Origin: CAYRWR01 sp964537555
Lineage (GTDB): Bacteria > Spirochaetota > Brevinematia > Brevinematales > CAYRWR01
Assembly (NCBI GenBank): GCA_964537555.1
Contig: CAZIAD010000002.1
Location: forward strand, 1-64,000
Reading direction: 5' to 3'
Length of the DNA: 64,000 bases
Both the position numbers and the translations under genes were made by a program. The notes under the pieces are model-generated. The model searched no databases, was not told where the DNA came from, and saw only the letters and a program-made list of their open reading frames with translations. Position 1 is the first letter of the stretch; each line of letters begins with the position of its first letter. Shown here in pieces: positions 26,609-35,213 of this stretch.

Positions 26609-27904
26609 ATGATAGAAGTATTAAAGCAGATAATACTGGATTTTCAGTCTGAAGTATCTGAAACGGGAACCTTACGACATCTTCAATACGAATTAGTAGA
26701 TGATAAAGTTTTTATATGTATTGGGGTACGAAGATGTGGTAAAACTACGCTTTTATATCAAATAATAGAAAAACTGAAGCTCCAATCCGGACTGAAGATT
26801 GAAAACATTATATATATCAATTTCTTTGATGACCGTTTAACAGAATTAAAGGAAGGTAAACTTCAGCTTATATTGGATGCCTATTTTACACTTTATCCTG
26901 AAAAGAAGAATACAGAGGAAATATTTTTCTTCTTTGATGAAATTCAGGAAGTTAAAGACTGGGAAGCATTTATAGAGCGTATAAGACGTACAGAAAAGTC
27001 CCGTATATTTCTTACCGGATCTTCAGCCCGCATGCTTTCCCGGGAAATATCTACTCAAATGCGAGGCAGATCATTAGCCTGGGAATTGTTTCCCTTTTCT
27101 TTCACAGAATTTATGGATTACCATCACTGTGCTTATTCCATAATTGACACAAAGGCCAGTTACATTATTCAGAGTCATTTTAATGATTATTTTCAGCAAG
27201 GGGGCTTCCCTGAAGTGTTTGATCTTAGTCCAAAGCTAGGAAGGATGATCCACCAGGAATATTATAAATCTATTCTACATAGAGATATAATTGAACGCTA
27301 TGATATCTCTCATCCACAGGCAGTCATACAGCTGGGATACCGCCTCATGACCTCAGTTTCCAACTTATTCACAATAAACAGGTTGACTGAATATATCCGG
27401 AATTTGGGGTATAAAGTACCAAAATCATTTGTCTCGGATTGTGTACAATGGTTTGAAGATGCTTTTTTTCTCTTTTCTATCTGCATTTATAGTCAGTCCA
27501 TAAATGTTCAAAACACCAATCCCAAAAAAGTATATTGTGTCGACCATGGATTGGCCCGATCCATTTCACCGGATATAAAACAGGATGAAGGTTATATGCT
27601 GGAAAATATAATCTTCCTTCATCTAAGAAGGACTGTTCAGGAGATCTACTATTACAGGACAAGAAGTGGCAAAGAGATCGATTTTATCTGGAATCATGCG
27701 AGTAAAACCCGAATTCTTCAGGTTTGCTTTGATACTAGCCATGAAGATACCATGAAAAGGGAACAACGAGCCCTGGTGGAAGCAATGCAGGAATTAAACC
27801 TCAATGAAAGCATAATTATCACATTAAATGAAGAAAAAACTCTGGAAATAAATGGTTATAAAATATATTTGATACCCGCCTGGAGATACTTGACTGTTCA
27901 TTGA
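26609..27904 (+). CDS. AAA family ATPase with DUF4143 domain
   Basis: I prefer the ATG at 26609, which has GGAGA at the right distance; an ATG four codons upstream does not. The 431-residue protein has Walker A GVRRCGKTTLLYQI (about 42), Walker B FFFDEIQEV (about 112), sensor LTGSSARMLS, and a DUF4143 C-terminal part with an RSGKEIDFI nuclease-fold-like motif (about 355). This is the COG1373 family, common in accessory DNA and of unknown role. It is AT-rich beside GC-rich metH and is bracketed by metH and a copy of the metH 3' end, so it was probably acquired. Confidence 0.85.
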   Translation: MIEVLKQIILDFQSEVSETGTLRHLQYELVDDKVFICIGVRRCGKTTLLYQIIEKLKLQSGLKIENIIYINFFDDRLTELKEGKLQLILDAYFTLYPEKKNTEEIFFFFDEIQEVKDWEAFIERIRRTEKSRIFLTGSSARMLSREISTQMRGRSLAWELFPFSFTEFMDYHHCAYSIIDTKASYIIQSHFNDYFQQGGFPEVFDLSPKLGRMIHQEYYKSILHRDIIERYDISHPQAVIQLGYRLMTSVSNLFTINRLTEYIRNLGYKVPKSFVSDCVQWFEDAFFLFSICIYSQSINVQNTNPKKVYCVDHGLARSISPDIKQDEGYMLENIIFLHLRRTVQEIYYYRTRSGKEIDFIWNHASKTRILQVCFDTSHEDTMKREQRALVEAMQELNLNESIIITLNEEKTLEINGYKIYLIPAWRYLTVH

Positions 27905-28093
27905 TATATGATATTTTTGAAATGTCCAGTATTACGGAATCCGGATTCCACTTTCAACTATTTTACCTAAATAAAACACCCAATATGTCCTGATACCACA
28001 TTTTTGGGAATTATTGAGGCCTATACCCCTGGTATTCAGGACTGTTCTTTCATGGCTTTTCTCTTCAGGTTATTTCAGTAAAATAATAAGTAG

Positions 28094-28201
28094 CCTGACC
28101 GTATCGGTAACACCCTCACAGAGGCCGGACTCATGGTACCGGAACAGACTACATCAGCTCTGATTGCTCATCATAAGCAGGCTCGATAATTCGCAGTGTA
28201 G
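28094..28201 (+). pseudogene. Diverged 3'-end copy of metH
   Basis: These 36 codons align without gaps to the last 36 codons of metH (26372-26479). Over the final 81 bases 70 are identical, and of the 11 differences nine are silent, one is missense and one turns the Tyr codon TAC into TAA. Upstream of 28094 the homology is lost. The silent-site pattern says the piece diverged while still coding. It is not a recent local copy. Confidence 0.85.
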
Positions 28202-28223
28202 GAAAGCTTCAATGAGATAATAC

Positions 28224-28254
28224 AAAAACCCTCCTTCCCTAGGAGGGTTTTTTC
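28224..28254 (+). terminator. Rho-independent terminator
   Basis: AAAACCCTCCT and AGGAGGGTTTT pair around a short loop with a T run. It lies after the metH 3' copy and may have been the terminator of that former gene. Confidence 0.75.
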
Positions 28255-28271
28255 CCGCATTATAAAAAGCA

Positions 28272-28299
28272 TTGCATTTTATTTTAGACTATTTATAAT
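28272..28299 (+). promoter_or_regulatory. Sigma-70-type promoter of the CBM48 hybrid kinase
   Basis: TTGCAT (28272-28277), a 16-base spacer, TATAAT (28294-28299). The leader would be about 100 bases. No sigma-54 box is seen here, so the kinase is likely expressed constitutively. Confidence 0.45.
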
Positions 28300-28407
28300 G
28301 ATTCAAGTCCTAAAGAACATCATTCATGAAATAATTTTACGTAATTCAGAATCTCGGCATATAAAATCGAAATAAGAAATAACAGTGAAGTATATAGGTT
28401 AAGGGTT

Positions 28408-31400
28408 ATGATGGTAAGAACACAAAAGAATTCAATTCCCAATTCACATCAATTTGAAAATTTTGTTTCCACTAAAAGAGACAAAAAAACCCGACTAATA
28501 ATCAGAACATTGATCATCATTCTGTCTATTAGTGTATACTTTATTTCAAAGCATGTTTTTTCGCAATTGGAGGTCAAATACAGAAAACCGGTTGTATTGA
28601 CTTTTTCCTTACCTATTCCTGATGACCTCATGGCAAAATATCAATTAAGCCAAAAAGACATTCAGATAGATAAGGTCATCATAGCCGGGGGCTTTTCCAA
28701 CTGGGATCCGGAGGATGATCATTATAAGATGAAAAAGATCTCTGAGGATCAATGGCAAATTACTCTATTACTTTCACCTGGAAGAAATCCCTATAAGTAT
28801 GTGGTTTTTCTGAAAGGACATCCTGGTAAGCATTTCTGGTTTGAAGATGATAATGCCACTGTTTTTGAAGACGATGCATTTGGAGGCTTAAACTCCGTAT
28901 ATATTATCAAAACTACCCGGACTTTCAGAAAAATCCTGAATTTTATCCTTATCTGCGTTATTTCAGGGATAGCCTTACTGGTAATTTTTGAGAACCTGAT
29001 TCCATTCATTCTTCGCCTCACCCTTTCTCTAAAATATAAATTAATGATTGTTTTTATATTTTTGCTGGTAATATCGAATGTGTTTTTCATCCTATACACA
29101 CATACACAAAAAATTGAATTCGCCACAAAAGTCCATATGGATGAACTCAATATTATACACAATCAACTTACCGGAAGCGGGGTAGATTTTTCCAGACTGG
29201 ATGATTCTAAGAATGTCACTTTGCTGCAGAAGGAATTGAATGACATTTTTAAGTATTCCCAGTTACGCCAAAACTATAATTTATATGGAAACAGTAAAAT
29301 GCAAATCTCCATGATCGAAGTATTGAATACAAATGGATATATTATTGCACATGGAATGGAAAAAACCATTTCAAATTACATGAGTTCACAGTTAGGACAA
29401 TACTACAATGAAAATGATCCATCCCGGATGTATCATCTGTATATGGAATTTAGATCAAATGCCATGAAAGAAATTTTTAAAGAATACAGACGAGACAGTA
29501 CAAAAAATGAAAGAAATATTTTTGCATTTTTCCGGGATTATTTATTGACCGAAGAACAAACAGCTAAATTGAAACAGGATTCCCGTTATATATCGACAGT
29601 ACGTTTTTTTCCTTTTAATACTTTTATCGCACCAATTTATAGCTATAGTCAACTTACAGGTTATTATTATCTAGGCATCAATCCGGAGAGTTTGTCTATT
29701 TTGTTTCGATCCTACTTCTATTTTAATATTATTCTGGTGATAATATTATTATTACTATATCTCATTTTCCTTAATCAGACTGGTGACCTGATACTGAATC
29801 CTTTGTATAAGCTCATCGACTGGACAGAAGCTTTGGGAAAAGGGGATTTTAGCTTAAAAAAGACCACTCAGACTAATGATGAAATCTCTTTGTTGTTTAA
29901 AAATTTTGGAAAGATGAGTCAATCCCTCAAAGCAAATATTGACAACACCCATCTTTTAAATATCATGATGTCAGTATTGCACAATCATTTGGAAATCGAC
30001 ATGCTCTATCAAATATTGTTGCGCTTTATTACTTCTCATCCGGGATTTCCCTTGAATCGGGCTTTTGTATTGCTAAGGGATGAAGACAGGTTGAGAGGTA
30101 AATACGCCAGTGGATATATAAACGCACAGGAAATTTTGGATAATCACCACAGTTTGCCATTATTTCACGATAAAGTAAAAAACGCAGAAAACATCCTGAG
30201 TATCCAGGACTCGGAATTTGAAGCAATAGAAACAGATTTCAGCCGATATGTACAGCAAATTGAATTATCTTCGGATACCTCATCCCTTTTCTGGTCTGCC
30301 CTCCAGCAGGAGGGAATACGACCCTATGATGTGGAAACTATTACAAAAAGTGAACAGGAGAATGAGATATTCTCTTCTTTGAATATGAAGAGTTTTCTAA
30401 TCACTCCTATCAGTCATAATAATAAGGTGTCTGCTTTAATCATCATGGATAATGTTCTCTCTGATCTTGAACCGGATCAATCACTCATTGAACAGCTGCA
30501 GATCATTTTACATCAGTTTGAGTCTACCCTGGATAGAGCATTTTTGTATGAAAACCTGGAAATGATGGTAAAACTGAGAACAAAGGAAGTCCAGGAACGT
30601 ACCAGAAAATTAGATGAAGCAAATAAGAAATTGATGCGCTTAGATGGTTTGAAAAACGAATTTATTGCCAATATAAGTCATGACTTTCGTTCTCCCCTGA
30701 CTGTTATCATGAATATGTCGGAACTAGCCGGCATGAAATGTGAAGATGATACAGTAATGAAAAAGGACCTGGATGTGATATACAAGGCTTCTAATCGCCT
30801 GAAAAATTCCATTGACAGGTTGCTGGATATCGCCAGGATGGATGCCCAGGGAGTGAAATTGAATATTGCACCTATAGATCTGAATATTTTTATCAAAAAT
30901 ATTATAGGATACTACAAAAGTGCTCTTTTGAATAGCGGAATAGAAATAACGACTCTTCTGCCTGATTCCTTACCGGAAGATTTTTATTCTGACGGGGAGA
31001 AATTAGAAGAAGTGATTGATAATATATTATCCAATGCGGTAAAATTTATTGATCATGAATCAGGCAGGATTAAACTGATACTGGAAGTCCAGAATACAGA
31101 AATTGTTATCCGCATACAGGATAATGGGATCGGTATACCTTCCGATAAGCTGGATCTGATATTTAATAGATTTGAGCAAGTCCACGATAGTAAATCCAGT
31201 CCCTATAAGGGGACGGGAATTGGCCTGGCCTTTTCCAAACAGCTTATCGGATTTCTTCAAGGTAATATTCATGCAGAATCTGAAGGAAAAAATCAGGGTA
31301 CCACATTTGTTATCCAGTTACCCCTGGGGAAAGAAATATTTAGTTCAGAAGAGGTTTCTGAGATACCCTATGTGATCACCCATGATACGGGAAAAAGTCC

Positions 31401-32577
31401 TACTTTATTACCCGGAATATCCGGTGTAAATAATAGTGATACCATAACTAAGCTCATTATACAGAGAAATGAAGAATATGAGTATGACTACACCAAAGCA
31501 GTAATACTTATTGTCGAAGATGATGAGAATATAAGAAATATCGTCATGTCTTATCTGAAAAATAGCGGATATATCAACTTCATCCTGACTTCAGACGGAA
31601 AGCAGGCCCTGGATGCCATTTACTCCTCTACACCGGATATTATTATCTCTGATATTAATATGCCCAATATGCGCGGTGATGAATTACAGGATGAGTTGCT
31701 GGAAAACAACCGATTTAACCGTATACCCATGATCTTTCTCTCAGCTATAATTGATCAGAAGATCATTAACGAAAGAAGGGAAAAGGGTGCCTGTGCTTAT
31801 TTGCAAAAACCTATTGATCAGAAAAATTTATTGCTTACAGTAAAACAATTTCTGGAAAGTTATTATCAGTATCTGCAGATATTTGATATGGCTACTATCG
31901 ATCAGCTGAGCGGACTATACAACAAGAGAGAACTGATGAACCGCTTTGAACAGGAGTTGTCAACTCGTACTCTAAAGGATATCTCAGTGATGTTTTTTGA
32001 TATAGATGATTTCAAAAATATAAACGATAAGTATGGACATAAATGTGGTGACATGGTAATCACACAGGTGGGGAGTATTTTAAAACAGACTCTGAGGATT
32101 TCTGATATATGCGGAAGATACGGCGGTGATGAATTCATGGTTATACTTCCGGAGACCAGTGTAAGCAACTCACGAATTGCCGCTCAGTCACTCCAGACTG
32201 CTATTAAGAATTCCCGAATCTTGTATCAAGAAATAAATATTGATATTACCCTGAGTATTGGTATAACATCTCTCTTTGCATGTTCAGAATACATTCTTCA
32301 AAAATTAGGCATAGAAAATTTAAATGAACTCTATCCTGTCAATACTGATGATAGTACCGATTGGAGTAAAATATCCTCTTTAAAGAAAAACATGATTGAC
32401 CTTTTGTTGACTATGGCGGATCAGGCAATGTATCAGGCCAAAAAAATGACCTGTCACGATTGTAACTATCAGATGATATTTAAAAAACAGGAAGAGCCTG
32501 GCCATTGTCCCCATTGTGGAAGCAGCAATATCCTAAAAGGTAAAAATCGTATTGAAATATTTTCCTGTAAAGATTAA
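28408..32577 (+). CDS. Hybrid histidine kinase with CBM48-like sensor, REC, GGDEF and zinc ribbon
   Basis: 1389 residues. Order: membrane helix (about 30-52); CBM48/AMPK-glycogen-binding-like domain (about 58-170, core AGGFSNWDPEDD, PYKYVVF); two helices (about 175-230); second extracytoplasmic region; helix (about 435-455); HAMP-like; GAF-like; HisKA with ISHDFRSPLT (His about 757); HATPase with GTGIGLAFSK; REC with SDINMPN (Asp about 1083); GGDEF with YGGDEF intact (about 1237); a CxxC...CxxC zinc ribbon. The natural partner is the sigma-54 response regulator 66 bases downstream. It probably senses an alpha-glucan and also makes c-di-GMP. The CBM assignment is by pattern. Confidence 0.85.
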   Translation: MMVRTQKNSIPNSHQFENFVSTKRDKKTRLIIRTLIIILSISVYFISKHVFSQLEVKYRKPVVLTFSLPIPDDLMAKYQLSQKDIQIDKVIIAGGFSNWDPEDDHYKMKKISEDQWQITLLLSPGRNPYKYVVFLKGHPGKHFWFEDDNATVFEDDAFGGLNSVYIIKTTRTFRKILNFILICVISGIALLVIFENLIPFILRLTLSLKYKLMIVFIFLLVISNVFFILYTHTQKIEFATKVHMDELNIIHNQLTGSGVDFSRLDDSKNVTLLQKELNDIFKYSQLRQNYNLYGNSKMQISMIEVLNTNGYIIAHGMEKTISNYMSSQLGQYYNENDPSRMYHLYMEFRSNAMKEIFKEYRRDSTKNERNIFAFFRDYLLTEEQTAKLKQDSRYISTVRFFPFNTFIAPIYSYSQLTGYYYLGINPESLSILFRSYFYFNIILVIILLLLYLIFLNQTGDLILNPLYKLIDWTEALGKGDFSLKKTTQTNDEISLLFKNFGKMSQSLKANIDNTHLLNIMMSVLHNHLEIDMLYQILLRFITSHPGFPLNRAFVLLRDEDRLRGKYASGYINAQEILDNHHSLPLFHDKVKNAENILSIQDSEFEAIETDFSRYVQQIELSSDTSSLFWSALQQEGIRPYDVETITKSEQENEIFSSLNMKSFLITPISHNNKVSALIIMDNVLSDLEPDQSLIEQLQIILHQFESTLDRAFLYENLEMMVKLRTKEVQERTRKLDEANKKLMRLDGLKNEFIANISHDFRSPLTVIMNMSELAGMKCEDDTVMKKDLDVIYKASNRLKNSIDRLLDIARMDAQGVKLNIAPIDLNIFIKNIIGYYKSALLNSGIEITTLLPDSLPEDFYSDGEKLEEVIDNILSNAVKFIDHESGRIKLILEVQNTEIVIRIQDNGIGIPSDKLDLIFNRFEQVHDSKSSPYKGTGIGLAFSKQLIGFLQGNIHAESEGKNQGTTFVIQLPLGKEIFSSEEVSEIPYVITHDTGKSPTLLPGISGVNNSDTITKLIIQRNEEYEYDYTKAVILIVEDDENIRNIVMSYLKNSGYINFILTSDGKQALDAIYSSTPDIIISDINMPNMRGDELQDELLENNRFNRIPMIFLSAIIDQKIINERREKGACAYLQKPIDQKNLLLTVKQFLESYYQYLQIFDMATIDQLSGLYNKRELMNRFEQELSTRTLKDISVMFFDIDDFKNINDKYGHKCGDMVITQVGSILKQTLRISDICGRYGGDEFMVILPETSVSNSRIAAQSLQTAIKNSRILYQEINIDITLSIGITSLFACSEYILQKLGIENLNELYPVNTDDSTDWSKISSLKKNMIDLLLTMADQAMYQAKKMTCHDCNYQMIFKKQEEPGHCPHCGSSNILKGKNRIEIFSCKD

Positions 32578-32643
32578 AATATAGCAATAGTCAAAACATA
32601 ATGTTATGATAAGAATCTACACTTGATATGCGGAGGATTTGTT

Positions 32644-34035
32644 GTGAATTGCAATGTGTTAGTAATCGATGATGATGAACTTTTAGTATATAGTATTAAA
32701 AGAATTTTAAATGAAGACCCCGATTTGTCTGTGGATGTGGCTTATAGCGGAGATGAAGGAATGCTTAAATACAGTGACAAAAAGCACCAGATCGTGATCA
32801 CTGATTTAATCATGCAGGGAATGGATGGACTGGAAGTAATAAAGAAAATCAGAGATTTGAATAGTGAAACATTGATTATCATGATATCCGGAAAAGGAAG
32901 TGAAGAGATTTCAAATGAAGCTATTCAACTGGGTGCCTATGACTACATTTCCAAACCCTTTAATAATAACGAATTCTATAAAATTATCCGTAATGCCAAA
33001 ACACAAATTGAGTTAAGGCAATCTAATAAAGAATTAAAACAATCAATGATGCGTAGACGCAAATTTCATCACTTATATTATGCCAGTGATGAGATGTCAT
33101 CAATTATCGAAATGATACAGAAAATAGCTATCGTCAACGTACCGGTTTTAATACTGGGGGAGAGTGGAACCGGAAAGGAACTGGTAGCAGATGCCATACA
33201 CAAAGAAAGTGAAAGACGAGATGAACCTTTTATCAGGATCAATTGTGGTGCTATACCTGAACATCTACTGGAGTCGGAGTTCTTTGGATATGAAAAAGGG
33301 GCATTTACAGGAGCCACCCAGGCTAAACCGGGTAAGCTGGAAATGGCCCAAGGAGGAACAGTATTTCTGGATGAAATTGGTGACCTGCCCCTGGATCTCC
33401 AGGTAAAGCTGTTACGCTTCCTGGAAGACGGCAGTATTGACCGGGTAGGGAGCATTCATCCCCGAAAAGTAGACGTCAGGGTCATTGCCGCGACAAATAT
33501 TAATCTGGACAATGCAGTATTGAATCGAAAATTCAGACTGGATTTATATTATAGACTGGAGGCATTTAAAATAGAATTGCCTTCATTGAGAAACCGGAAG
33601 GATGATATTATTTATATCAGTGAGAAATTCATTGAAGAGTATACCGAAAGCTTTGATATGGAAATCAAAAAGATACCCCAGTCAGTCAAGAAAGCTTTTC
33701 TTAAATATTCCTGGCCGGGCAATATCAGAGAATTAAAAAATGTGATTCAGAATATGATCATTTTCAGTTCAAATGAAGTACTGGAGCTGGCCTCCTTACC
33801 CAGTCAGTTTATGGATGATGAAGGAGGGAGGCAGGAAGTCTTGAGCCAGAATAATACTCTGGATCAATATTTTCAGGAAAAAGTCTCCTTGAAGCAGTTT
33901 AATCGGGATATGGAAAAATCGTATATCTCTTTTGTCTTAAAGAAGATAGCTAATAAAACAAAAGTTGCCGAATATTTAGATATTTCCAGAAAATCTCTCT
34001 ATGAAAAAATCAAAGAATACGGGCTTTCTAAATAG
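32644..34035 (+). CDS. Sigma-54-dependent response regulator (NtrC type)
   Basis: The start is GTG at 32644, seven bases after GGAGG; a TTG frame upstream lacks a site. 463 residues: REC (about 1-120, Asp near 54 in VITDLIM), AAA+ domain (about 135-375) with Walker A GESGTGKE and the sigma-54 contact loop GAFTGA, both intact, and a Fis-type HTH at the end (KVAEYLDISRKSLYEKI). It activates sigma-54 RNA polymerase from upstream sites. Downstream lie three -24/-12 promoters, each with a shared two-part upstream motif, its likely binding sites. The hybrid kinases on either side are the likely inputs. Confidence 0.93.
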   Translation: MNCNVLVIDDDELLVYSIKRILNEDPDLSVDVAYSGDEGMLKYSDKKHQIVITDLIMQGMDGLEVIKKIRDLNSETLIIMISGKGSEEISNEAIQLGAYDYISKPFNNNEFYKIIRNAKTQIELRQSNKELKQSMMRRRKFHHLYYASDEMSSIIEMIQKIAIVNVPVLILGESGTGKELVADAIHKESERRDEPFIRINCGAIPEHLLESEFFGYEKGAFTGATQAKPGKLEMAQGGTVFLDEIGDLPLDLQVKLLRFLEDGSIDRVGSIHPRKVDVRVIAATNINLDNAVLNRKFRLDLYYRLEAFKIELPSLRNRKDDIIYISEKFIEEYTESFDMEIKKIPQSVKKAFLKYSWPGNIRELKNVIQNMIIFSSNEVLELASLPSQFMDDEGGRQEVLSQNNTLDQYFQEKVSLKQFNRDMEKSYISFVLKKIANKTKVAEYLDISRKSLYEKIKEYGLSK

Positions 34036-34040
34036 TACAT

Positions 34041-34096
34041 GTGTAACCTTGGGGTGACTATAAAAACGCTTACATAGTAACCTATTGGTAACACAT
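34041..34096 (+). promoter_or_regulatory. Two-part enhancer site UAS1
   Basis: Left half GTGTAACCTTGGGGTGAC (34041-34058), then eight bases, then a right half from 34067 starting CGCTTACATAGTAAC and ending GGTAACACAT. The same two halves with the same 8-base gap occur at 36799-36850 and 40092-40147. It ends 106 bases before the -24 box, typical for a sigma-54 activator site. Confidence 0.75.
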
Positions 34097-34202
34097 CAAC
34101 AATATTCTTATCTCAATAAATTTCCACCAGATATATATTCCCTCTTAATTCTATTTCCAATAGATAATTAAACAAAACACAGCTAAATGCCCTCCGAGAC
34201 TT

Positions 34203-34218
34203 TGGCACAACTATTGCA
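34203..34218 (+). promoter_or_regulatory. Sigma-54 promoter P1
   Basis: TGGCAC (34203-34208), five bases, TTGCA (34214-34218): a full match to the -24/-12 consensus. It drives the first M23 lipoprotein gene and perhaps the amylase by readthrough. Confidence 0.85.
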
Positions 34219-34255
34219 CTATAAAGATAGAACATAAAAAAAGGAGAGGTTTGTG

Positions 34256-35104
34256 ATGAAAAAAAATATGTTGGGCTTTTTGTTAATGGTATCTGCCTTG
34301 ATGTTGGCTTTGTACAGCTGTTCTTTGAGTGATAATTCGGATTTAGGTGTAAGTGAAACTGATCTACCTGAAACTGATGTGGCACAGACAATGTCCTATA
34401 GTGATCGCCCCAAATTTCAAATGCCGGTACCAGGTGGTCAGTCATGGAGTGTTTCTACCTGGAGTGGACATAATCCCAGATTAGCAGCAGATTTGAACTG
34501 GGGCTCCTATGCGGAATCAGACTATGGAAAAAGAATCGAAGCATCTTTCTCTGGAAAGGTAATTACTTCAAAATATTCAACCACTACAGGTTATGGCCAT
34601 TATGTAGTCATTGATCATGGAAAGGGTTGGACAACCTTGTACGCCCATCTAAAGAGTAGAGATGTGTCTGTGGGACAACGAGTACATACCGGACAGAAAA
34701 TCGGTGAATGCGGACATTCCAGTGCAAAGTATAGTTTTGCCACACATCTGCATTATGAACAGAGATATAACGGCTCAGCTACTTATATTAAATTTAATGG
34801 AACACAGTTAGTCTATTATCAAAAAAAGAATTACACCAGTAAGAACTATAAAAGTGCTACCGGTACAGTAAATACTTCAGGGGCTACTCTCAACGTACGT
34901 TCCGGGCCTGGTACAAGCTATCCAGTAGTCGCTACAGTTAAGAAAGGGGAAAAAGTAGCTATATACTCACAGGCATATGGTACAAAAATAACCGGCCCTT
35001 ATGGTAGTTCTACAATATGGGATCATATACATGAAGGATATGTTTCTGATACTTACATCTATACCGGATCTGATGGTTTGGTAGCTCCTCTGGAGAAATT
35101 TTAA
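34256..35104 (+). CDS. M23 peptidase lipoprotein with SH3 domain (paralogue A)
   Basis: The start is ATG at 34256 behind GGAGAGG. 282 residues: lipoprotein signal with LYSC (about residue 22), M23 LytM-type peptidase (about 55-185) with His and Asp in WSGHNPRLAADLNW and HLHYEQ as the second His pair, then a bacterial SH3 domain (about 205-282) with TLNVRSGPGTSYPVV. It probably cuts peptidoglycan cross-bridges or stems. Paralogues B and C lie at 37009 and 37898. It is the first gene after sigma-54 promoter P1. Confidence 0.88.
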   Translation: MKKNMLGFLLMVSALMLALYSCSLSDNSDLGVSETDLPETDVAQTMSYSDRPKFQMPVPGGQSWSVSTWSGHNPRLAADLNWGSYAESDYGKRIEASFSGKVITSKYSTTTGYGHYVVIDHGKGWTTLYAHLKSRDVSVGQRVHTGQKIGECGHSSAKYSFATHLHYEQRYNGSATYIKFNGTQLVYYQKKNYTSKNYKSATGTVNTSGATLNVRSGPGTSYPVVATVKKGEKVAIYSQAYGTKITGPYGSSTIWDHIHEGYVSDTYIYTGSDGLVAPLEKF

Positions 35105-35113
35105 GAAAAGTAT

Positions 35114-35157
35114 AAAAAAGGTGAAAGTATTATCAAAAGAATACTTTCACCTTTTTA
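35114..35157 (+). terminator. Hairpin between paralogue A and the amylase
   Basis: AAAGGTGAAAGTATT pairs with AATACTTTCACCTTT, followed by a T run. A strong stem; because no promoter is visible before the amylase, it may be a partial terminator that sets expression. Confidence 0.75.
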
Positions 35158-35213
35158 TTTATTTCCACATATAAATGTGTAGATCAATAGCCTACAAAAA
35201 AATGGAGGAAGTG

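Noticed and set aside
28101..28115. GGTAACACC near 28107 as a UAS half-site
   Set aside because: It lies within the metH 3' copy, has no partner half at the 8-base gap and no -24/-12 box downstream.
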